Shown here: piece by piece, positions 1-4,790 of the stretch
Position numbering within the stretch: the stretch's first letter is position 1
Layout: every line of letters starts with the position of its first letter
NCBI GenBank assembly: GCA_937895315.1
Contig: CALAWM010000167.1
Location: 1-6,131, forward strand
From: an uncultured Caryophanales bacterium
Lineage (GTDB): Bacteria > Bacillota_I > Bacilli_A > RFN20 > CAG-826
Reading direction: 5' to 3'
Length of the DNA: 6,131 bases
The notes under the pieces: model-generated
Database searches by the model: none
Seen by the model: only the letters and a program-made list of their open reading frames with translations
Told to the model about the DNA's origin: nothing
Program-made: the position numbers and the translations under genes

Positions 1-81
1 GTGCAAATTCTTGAAGGGAAAACCTTTATTCCCCGCCAAAAAGTTGTGGCTAACTTTGTCAAACTTGATACGACAAAATAG
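1..81 (+). CDS. C-terminal end of an unidentified upstream protein (partial)
   Basis: Frame 1 is open from the window edge to a TAG at 79-81 and encodes 26 residues, starting VQILEGKTF and ending KLDTTK. Its codons (CGC, CAA, ACC, CTT, GAT) resemble those of the neighbouring genes. The stop lies 13 nt before the tyrS start, and the tyrS ribosome binding site begins right at this stop, so the two genes are probably co-transcribed and perhaps translationally coupled. I do not recognise the family from this fragment. The tyrS frame is also open back to the edge, so the frame choice is an inference. It rests on tyrS homologues starting at the downstream ATG and on the stop/SD arrangement. Confidence 0.5.
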   Translation: MQILEGKTFIPRQKVVANFVKLDTTK

Positions 82-94
82 AGAAGAGGATACT

Positions 95-1345
95 ATGAAG
101 TTATTTGATGATTTGCTTTATCGGGGTCTTATTAAAGACTTTTCGAATGAAGCAAAGATTAAAGAAATGTTAGAAACACCGCAAGTTATTTATTGTGGTT
201 TTGACCCTAGTGCATCCAGTATGCATATGGGTAATTTTGTGATGATTTTAACGTTAGTGCGGTTACAAAAAGCCGGACATAAAATTATTGCCGTTGTCGG
301 TGGAGCGACCGGTATGATTGGTGATCCAAGCGGTAAAAGTGCCGAACGTAATCTCCTTGATATTGAAAGTTTAAACTACAATACTGCGCAAATTGCCGCT
401 CAATTAGGAAAATACCTTGACTTAAGTGACCCAAAACGGGGTGAAATTCTTAATAACTATGACTGGCTTAGTAAGATTAACATCTTAGAATTTTTACGCG
501 ATTATGGTAAATATTTTACCGTTAATTATATGCTTGCTAAAGATACCGTCGCCCGCCGTTTAGAAGACGGAATTAGTTATGCTGAATTTAGTTATATGCT
601 CCTGCAATCCGCGGACTTTTTACACCTTCATGAAAAACATAATACAACGATGCAAATCGGCGGTAGTGATCAATGGGGGAACTTAATTAGTGGTCTTGAT
701 TTAATTCGGAAAGTGAAAGGTAATGACGTTAATGTCCAAGTTATGACTGCTCACCTATTAACAAATAGTGAAGGGGTTAAATTTGGTAAAAGTGTCGAAG
801 GAGCCTTATTCCTTGATCCAAAGAAATTTAGTCCATATAAACTTTACCAATACTTCTATAACGTTAGTGATGAAGATGCCTATAAGTTTTTAAAAGTCTT
901 TACCTTCTTACCCAAAGAAGAAATTGAAGCACTCAATATTGAACATCTTAGTGCACCCCATAAAAGACTTGCCCAGTCGCGTCTTGCCGAAGAAGTATTA
1001 ATTATCGTCCACGGTCAAGAAGCCCTTAATCATGCGATTAAAATGAGCGAAGCCCTCTTTAGCGGGGATGTGAAAGATTTAACAAGAGAAGATATTAATG
1101 ATCTTTTTGGCAACATTATTACGCCTCTAGAAAAAGACACTAAATTAGAAGACGCATTGATTAGCCTAAAAGCGGCCGCAAGTAAAAGAGAAGCACGGGA
1201 ATTTATTAACGGTAATTCCGTAAGTGTAAATGGCCAAAAGGTTAATAATCCAAACTTAGTACTTACTAAATATTATTTACTACACAATGAATTTATTATC
1301 GTAAAACGCGGTAAAAAACAATATTTTGTTGGTAAGATTGCTTAA
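95..1345 (+). CDS. tyrS: Tyrosyl-tRNA synthetase (TyrRS, class Ic)
   Basis: Cytoplasmic enzyme that activates tyrosine with ATP and loads it on tRNA-Tyr. The 416-residue product matches the usual bacterial length of about 400-430. Visible landmarks are the YCGFDPSA tyrosine-site segment (33-40), a HIGH-type signature reading HMGN (44-47), the GGATGMIGDPSG stretch (69-80), GGSDQWGN (189-196), a KMSKS-type loop reading KFGKS (229-233), and a C-terminal S4 RNA-binding domain (about 355-416) with SKREAREFI. The frame stays open to a TTG at 11, but the ATG at 95 was chosen. It follows a GAGAAGAGGA ribosome binding site (81-90), gives the MKLFDDLLYRGLI start normal for TyrRS, and avoids overlapping the upstream gene. 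The fourth HIGH position is Asn instead of His. Asn is known to be tolerated there, so the enzyme is probably active. No T-box leader lies directly upstream; only 13 nt separate it from the preceding stop. Confidence 0.97.
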   Translation: MKLFDDLLYRGLIKDFSNEAKIKEMLETPQVIYCGFDPSASSMHMGNFVMILTLVRLQKAGHKIIAVVGGATGMIGDPSGKSAERNLLDIESLNYNTAQIAAQLGKYLDLSDPKRGEILNNYDWLSKINILEFLRDYGKYFTVNYMLAKDTVARRLEDGISYAEFSYMLLQSADFLHLHEKHNTTMQIGGSDQWGNLISGLDLIRKVKGNDVNVQVMTAHLLTNSEGVKFGKSVEGALFLDPKKFSPYKLYQYFYNVSDEDAYKFLKVFTFLPKEEIEALNIEHLSAPHKRLAQSRLAEEVLIIVHGQEALNHAIKMSEALFSGDVKDLTREDINDLFGNIITPLEKDTKLEDALISLKAAASKREAREFINGNSVSVNGQKVNNPNLVLTKYYLLHNEFIIVKRGKKQYFVGKIA

Positions 1346-1360
1346 ACTACTATAAAGATA

Positions 1361-1396
1361 AAAAAAGACCCACCGGTGAAGGTGGGTCTTTCTTTT
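1361..1396. terminator. Bidirectional Rho-independent terminator between tyrS and rpsD
   Basis: An 11-bp perfect stem, AAAGACCCACC (1364-1374) with GGTGGGTCTTT (1381-1391), closes a six-base loop. It is followed by a T-rich run on the + strand (TCTTTTTG, 1391-1398). The A-run before the stem (1361-1366) becomes a U-tract when read from the - strand. It starts 15 nt after the tyrS stop and ends 20 nt from the rpsD stop, so it can end both convergent transcripts. Confidence 0.93.
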
Positions 1397-1410
1397 TGTT
1401 TGGTTATTTT

Positions 1411-2016
1411 TTAGAGTGCGCGGTTGTAGAATTCAATAATTAATGCTTCTTGAATGTCTTGAGCAACTTCACTACGTTCTGGTAACCGATCAAAGCGAGC
1501 GCTTAATTTTTCTGCATCAAGAGTGATGAATGGAACTGGGCGGTCGATCTTTTCAAGATTGAATCTGAAGAGTTTAATATCACGGCTATTTTCGCTAACG
1601 CTGATGGTGCTTCCGGCTTGAACTAAGAAGCTTGGGATATCAACTTTTTTGCCATCGACTAAGATGTGGCCGTGGCTAACAAGTTGCCGAGCTTGCCGTC
1701 TAGTATTGGCTAAGCCAACACGGAAGACGAGGTTATCAAGGCGTGACTCAAGAATTTGAATAAACGCTAAACCAGTGACGACGTCTTTATTTTTCTTGGC
1801 TAATAAGAATAACCGTTTGAATTGGCGTTCATTGACACCATAGACGTGACGAAGTTTTTGTTTTTCAAGAAGTTGTTTTCCGTATTCGCTGACTTTACTA
1901 CGACGTTTGCCGTGTTGTCCGGGTCCAAATGGACGTTTTGCTAATTCTTTTTCATTTTCAAGAATTGAGTAGTTTAAGCGCCGGGAAATTTTCCAACTAG
2001 GTCCTGTGTATCTCAT
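1411..2016 (-). CDS. rpsD: 30S ribosomal protein S4
   Basis: Primary 16S rRNA-binding protein that nucleates assembly of the small-subunit body, and in bacteria often a translational repressor of its own message. At 201 residues it has the usual length. The N-terminal S4 region carries RPFGPGQHGKRRS (28-40, with the family PGQHG at 32-36). The S4 RNA-binding domain runs from about 91 to 152 (SRLDNLVFRVGLANTRRQAR, then SHGHILVDGKKVDIPS). The end reads RLPERSEVAQDIQEALIIEFYNR, typical of S4. There are no cysteines at all, so this is the zinc-free form. The ATG at 2014-2016 follows a strong AAGGAGG (2024-2030). The gene is convergent with tyrS, shares its terminator, and appears monocistronic, with its own promoter and a long structured leader. 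Confidence 0.98.
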   Translation of the reverse strand: MRYTGPSWKISRRLNYSILENEKELAKRPFGPGQHGKRRSKVSEYGKQLLEKQKLRHVYGVNERQFKRLFLLAKKNKDVVTGLAFIQILESRLDNLVFRVGLANTRRQARQLVSHGHILVDGKKVDIPSFLVQAGSTISVSENSRDIKLFRFNLEKIDRPVPFITLDAEKLSARFDRLPERSEVAQDIQEALIIEFYNRAL

Positions 2017-2175
2017 GTGTTTTCCTCCTTTTCTTTATTTGCATACTAAACAAAAGGTGCAAACCCCTCGTTTCTGGATGTTTATGATTCTTCTTTTCGC
2101 CGTGTAGCATAGGTTACTTGGATCGTTTTACGTATAAACATTAGACAAACGGTGTTTACATGCTGCTTACATGCC
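2017..2175 (-). promoter_or_regulatory. rpsD 5' leader, candidate S4 autoregulatory RNA with SD-sequestering pseudoknot
   Basis: The mRNA from the predicted start near 2175 to the rpsD ATG is about 155 nt and has no reading frame of note. At its 3' end TTTGCA (2063-2058) pairs perfectly with TGCAAA (2043-2038). The first six loop bases, CCTTTT (2057-2052), are complementary to AAAAGG (2032-2027), which overlaps the AAGGAGG Shine-Dalgarno. The two helices together make an H-type pseudoknot. Further upstream TAAACA (2158-2153) can pair with TGTTTA (2140-2135), and CGTTT with AAACG encloses the second of these. S4 is known to repress rpsD in Bacillus through such a leader, and E. coli S4 also binds a pseudoknot. 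Membership of the same Firmicutes leader family is inferred from position and fold. The first loop has no spare base, so an end pair may have to open. Confidence 0.62.
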
Positions 2176-2180
2176 TTAAT

Positions 2181-2209
2181 ATAATATATTAACTTGAAGG
2201 TTTAGTCAA
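2181..2209 (-). promoter_or_regulatory. rpsD promoter (sigma-A type)
   Basis: Read on the - strand, a -35 box TTGACT (2209-2204) and a -10 box TATTAT (2186-2181) are separated by exactly 17 bases, each one mismatch from consensus. Transcription would start around 2175. The -35 lies about 40 nt beyond the stop of the small Feo-linked gene, so rpsD can be transcribed independently of the feo operon. Confidence 0.82.
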
Positions 2210-2251
2210 CCTTAAAAGTCTATTTTTTAAAAATAACGAAGTAACTTTATT

Positions 2252-2425
2252 TTATTCAATTTCTTCAGTAGGTTCTTTTTTCTTAATTACTGCGCAAAAG
2301 GTTTCACAATTTTTTGCATAAGCGCATCCCGCACATGATCTTTTATTTTGATATGCAAGGAAGATAATAACCCCCACTATTAAGAGAACGACAACGACTA
2401 AAATAATGATATCTGCACTACTCAT
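2252..2425 (-). CDS. FeoB-associated Cys-rich membrane protein (57 aa)
   Basis: A 57-codon frame starts with ATG at 2425-2423, overlapping the feoB TGA stop by four bases (ATGA), and has its own AGGAGGT (2431-2437) five bases upstream. The product has a short N-terminus (MSSAD), one very hydrophobic membrane segment (about 6-25, rich in I, V and L), then a basic junction (NKRS) and a cysteine cluster at C31, C34, C40 and C44 (CxxC-x5-C-x3-C), with a charged KKKEPTEEIE tail. This is the layout of the small FeoB_associated family found just after feoB in many Firmicutes. The basic stretch after the membrane segment suggests the Cys domain faces the cytoplasm. A role in handling Fe(II) at FeoB, standing in for the FeoC found in proteobacteria, is plausible but unproven. 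It is the last gene of the operon. Confidence 0.88.
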   Translation of the reverse strand: MSSADIIILVVVVLLIVGVIIFLAYQNKRSCAGCAYAKNCETFCAVIKKKEPTEEIE

Positions 2426-4404
2426 AAAAGACCTCCTATAAGTGTTCCGGTTTGATAAATAATCGTCGCAATTAAAAAGGCAACGAGGGTTTGAATGGCC
2501 ACCGCTTTAAGCATTTTCCAGCCACTGCCAAATTCTTTATGCATCGCACCAATCGCGCCAAAGCAAGGGGCACTAAATAAGTTAAATGCCATAAATGCAT
2601 AAGCTGATGCCGGAGTGAAGAAGGAGAAGAGCGGACTAGTAAAGATGGTATGAGCCTCGCCAGCTTCCCCACTAAGTCCGGCAATGATTGATAATGATGT
2701 AATAACTTGTTCTTTGGCAACTAGTCCTTGAATAATACTAACCGCCGCCGCCCAACTATTCGTTCCTAAGAAAGGATAAAAGACCCATGAGAATAAGCGA
2801 CCAATATCACTTAAAATACTTTCTTCAATCGGAACCCCATAGGTAAAGGTCCAATTGAAACTTAGTAATAACCAAATGATGATGGAGGCTAAAAAGATAA
2901 TTGATCCGGCTCTTGTAATAAACGCCCATGTTTTTTCCCACGTTGTTTTTAAAACATAAGTTAAATTGGGGGCTTTATATGTTGGTAATTCTTGAATAAA
3001 GGCTGAATAGCCAGCGCCCTTCATAAAGCGTTTCATCGTTAATGCTGTAACTAAAATAACAACGATTGCTAAGAAGTATAAAGAAGCACTAACAAGGCCA
3101 ATTGAATCTTTAAAGAAGTAACCGGCAAATAAAGTAATGATTGGCAATTTAGCGCTACAAGGAATAAAAGGAGTTAGTAAAATAGTTAAGCGCCGCTCGT
3201 TTTCATCATTGATCGTTCGGGTTGCCATAATTGCCGGAACACTACATCCACTACCAATAATAAAAGGGATAAGGGCTTTCCCGGATAGTCCAACTTTGCG
3301 GAAGATGCGGTCAAAGAAGAAGCCAATTCGCGACATATATCCGCTTGCTTCTAAAAAGGCGATTAAAAGGAATAATATAAGTAGTTGCGGCACAAAACTT
3401 AAAATGGCCGTTACACCGTTTACAATACCATCTATCATGAGGCTTACTGCCCAAGGAGAAGCGCCGACGTTAGTTAAAAAAGCGCTAAATTGCACACTTA
3501 ACATTGCAAAAAGCTCTTCAATTAGCCCACTTAATCCACTGCCAACGGGACCAGCGGATAGGAAATAGACACCAAACATTATTAAAATAAAAATAGGAAT
3601 GGCTAAATATTTATTAAGAATAATGCGGTCGATTTTATCGGTTAAAGTCCGTGGGTTTTCAAGACTAGATACAGTTTGATCACGAATATTTTCAACATAG
3701 TTATAACGTTGGTCTGCAATAACTTGTGGGATATCATTTTCATAATTATCCTCTAAGTGTTTTATTTCTTTATCAACATTAAGTTCAATTCTAATTGGTA
3801 AACTTTGATCATTTTCTAATAGTTTTACAGCTAGGAATCTTTTTTCATTCATGAGAATGTTATCTTCAACTTCAATGATTGTTCTAAGTAATTCACCTTC
3901 ATAAATCGTTGGGAATTTATCCGTTGTTATTTGATGATTTTTTATAATACTTATCAATTCTTTAATTCCGGTTCTTTTTAATGCCGAAATTGGTACAATT
4001 GGTAGTCCTAGTTTTTCACTAAGTAAATCGACATTAATCCGGATACCTTGTTCAAAGGCAAGATCAGTCATATTCAGCGCTAAAATCATTGGAATATTAA
4101 AATCAAATAGTTGGGTTGTTAAATATAGGCTTCTTTCAATTGAAGTGCTATCAAGAATATTAATAATAAGATCGACTTTTTCTTCAATTAAAAACTTCCG
4201 AACAATTGCTTCTTCCGGACTAAAAGGAGAAAGGCTATAGATACCAGGTAGGTCAATAATTTCATGTTCGGTTGTGCGTAAGATTCCCGATTTTCGTTCA
4301 ATCGTAACTCCTGGCCAATTACCAACCTTTTGATTTGTACCGGTTAAAAGATTGAAAAGTGAAGTTTTACCGCTATTTTGATTTCCGATTAACGCGATTC
4401 TCAT
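2422..4404 (-). CDS. feoB: Ferrous iron transport protein B (Fe(II) transporter with GTPase domain)
   Basis: Inner-membrane Fe(II) importer with a cytosolic G domain, 660 residues and thus shorter than E. coli FeoB (about 770). The G motifs are complete: G1 GNQNSGKT (7-14), G2 Thr34 in GVT, G3 DLPG (51-54), G4 NMTD (111-114), G5 SAL (140-142). A helical FeoB_Cyto-type linker follows (about 170-260), then a membrane region (about 268-660). This holds the two gate repeats, with the conserved GSGCSVPAIMATRT (384-397) and PFIPCSAKLP (412-421), and a later NLFSAPCFGAIGAM (608-621). The conserved cysteines C387, C416 and C614 are candidates for the iron path. The ATG at 4404-4402 overlaps the feoA stop (ATGA) and has GAGGT (4411-4415) upstream inside feoA. 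The gene is intact, and coupling to feoA and to the downstream Cys-rich gene is tight. Confidence 0.97.
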   Translation of the reverse strand: MRIALIGNQNSGKTSLFNLLTGTNQKVGNWPGVTIERKSGILRTTEHEIIDLPGIYSLSPFSPEEAIVRKFLIEEKVDLIINILDSTSIERSLYLTTQLFDFNIPMILALNMTDLAFEQGIRINVDLLSEKLGLPIVPISALKRTGIKELISIIKNHQITTDKFPTIYEGELLRTIIEVEDNILMNEKRFLAVKLLENDQSLPIRIELNVDKEIKHLEDNYENDIPQVIADQRYNYVENIRDQTVSSLENPRTLTDKIDRIILNKYLAIPIFILIMFGVYFLSAGPVGSGLSGLIEELFAMLSVQFSAFLTNVGASPWAVSLMIDGIVNGVTAILSFVPQLLILFLLIAFLEASGYMSRIGFFFDRIFRKVGLSGKALIPFIIGSGCSVPAIMATRTINDENERRLTILLTPFIPCSAKLPIITLFAGYFFKDSIGLVSASLYFLAIVVILVTALTMKRFMKGAGYSAFIQELPTYKAPNLTYVLKTTWEKTWAFITRAGSIIFLASIIIWLLLSFNWTFTYGVPIEESILSDIGRLFSWVFYPFLGTNSWAAAVSIIQGLVAKEQVITSLSIIAGLSGEAGEAHTIFTSPLFSFFTPASAYAFMAFNLFSAPCFGAIGAMHKEFGSGWKMLKAVAIQTLVAFLIATIIYQTGTLIGGLL

Positions 4405-4640
4405 CCGATAACCTCAATCTCAACATCTTTGACGTCATCTTTACGCACTAAAAGATTATAACCACGGAGAACAAGACAGACTGGATCACCTAAAGGTGCC
4501 ACTTTACTAACGGTAATAATGACCCCACGGGTGATACCCATATCTAAAAGTCTTTGCTTTAAGGCAAGGTCTTCACCATTTATTTTCAAAACGCGAGCTT
4601 TTTGCCCCCGTTTAAGGTTATTTAATGTATTTACACTCAC
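4401..4640 (-). CDS. feoA: Ferrous iron transport protein A (FeoA, SH3-like)
   Basis: Small cytosolic partner of FeoB, thought to modulate its transport or GTPase activity through an SH3-like fold. The 79-residue product is of normal length. The FeoA core is clear: LKRGQKARVLKI (9-20), then RLLDMGITRGVIITV (30-44), APLGDPVCLVLRGYNLLVRK (48-67) and an acidic end DVKDVEIEVIG. The start is GTG (4640-4638), since no in-frame ATG fits. The GAAAGGAA ribosome binding site (about 4651-4658) sits ten bases upstream, a long spacing. A GTG start with a modest SD may keep FeoA synthesis low. It is the first gene of the feo operon, and its TGA overlaps the feoB ATG by four bases. Confidence 0.95.
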   Translation of the reverse strand: MSVNTLNNLKRGQKARVLKINGEDLALKQRLLDMGITRGVIITVSKVAPLGDPVCLVLRGYNLLVRKDDVKDVEIEVIG

Positions 4641-4681
4641 GGCTGAGTAATTCCTTTCGTAATTTGCATTACTGCTCTATT

Positions 4682-4709
4682 AATATACTATATTTCCAGG
4701 AAGTTTCAA
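4682..4709 (-). promoter_or_regulatory. feoA operon promoter with embedded palindromes
   Basis: On the - strand a TTGAAA -35 (4709-4704) and a TATATT -10 (4687-4682), 16 bases apart, would start transcription near 4675, giving a leader of about 35 nt. A 13-bp palindrome, AATATA-C-TATATT (4682-4694), covers the -10, and TTCC-A-GGAA (4694-4702) sits in the spacer. Neither matches a canonical Fur box or DtxR/IdeR box. Either could bind a repressor, but in such AT-rich DNA the first may be chance. Confidence 0.6.
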
Positions 4710-4724
4710 AGGAAAGAACTACCG

Positions 4725-4734
4725 AATGTACATT
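4725..4734. promoter_or_regulatory. 10-bp palindrome in the feoA/ezrA divergent region
   Basis: AATGTACATT is a perfect 10-bp palindrome lying between the two divergent promoters, about 15 bases upstream of the feoA -35 and 28 bases upstream of the ezrA -10. It shares the TGTA half-motif with the larger palindrome over the ezrA -10. A role as an operator is only a suggestion. Confidence 0.25.
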
Positions 4735-4758
4735 AACTATGTAAATTTTTTCAAAAAA

Positions 4759-4775
4759 ATTGTATAATATACAAT
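4759..4775 (+). promoter_or_regulatory. ezrA -10 region inside a 17-bp perfect palindrome
   Basis: A consensus TATAAT -10 (4763-4768) lies inside ATTGTATA-A-TATACAAT (4759-4775), a perfect inverted repeat of eight bases per arm around one central A. Seventeen bases upstream of the -10 there is only a poor -35 (TGTAAA, 4740-4745). The predicted start near 4775 would leave a leader of about 15 nt that still contains the SD. A symmetric site over a -10 box is a classic operator position, but no known regulator motif is recognised. Confidence 0.5.
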
Positions 4776-4790
4776 ATGAGGTTTGAAACT

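Noticed and set aside
11..94. Extended tyrS start at TTG 11
   Set aside because: The extra 28 residues do not resemble a TyrRS N-terminus, would overlap the upstream gene's frame, and a good SD precedes the ATG at 95.
2230..2253. A/T hairpin after the small Feo-linked gene (AAAATAA/TTATTTT) as an intrinsic terminator
   Set aside because: It has seven A-U pairs only, a ten-base loop and no clean U-tract after the stem on the - strand. It is too weak to call.
2472..2720. 82-codon open frame on the - strand
   Set aside because: It lies inside feoB in another frame, with low-complexity leucine- and serine-rich content and no SD. It is a shadow of feoB.
3137..3568. 143-codon open frame on the + strand
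   Set aside because: It lies wholly antisense to the feoB membrane region, has no ribosome binding site of note, and its product has no recognisable family pattern. The feoB frame is strongly conserved, so this is a shadow.
4725..4775. Canonical Fur box in the feoA/ezrA intergenic region
   Set aside because: No GATAATGATAATCATTATC-like or 7-1-7 TGATAAT match was found by eye; only unrelated short palindromes are present.
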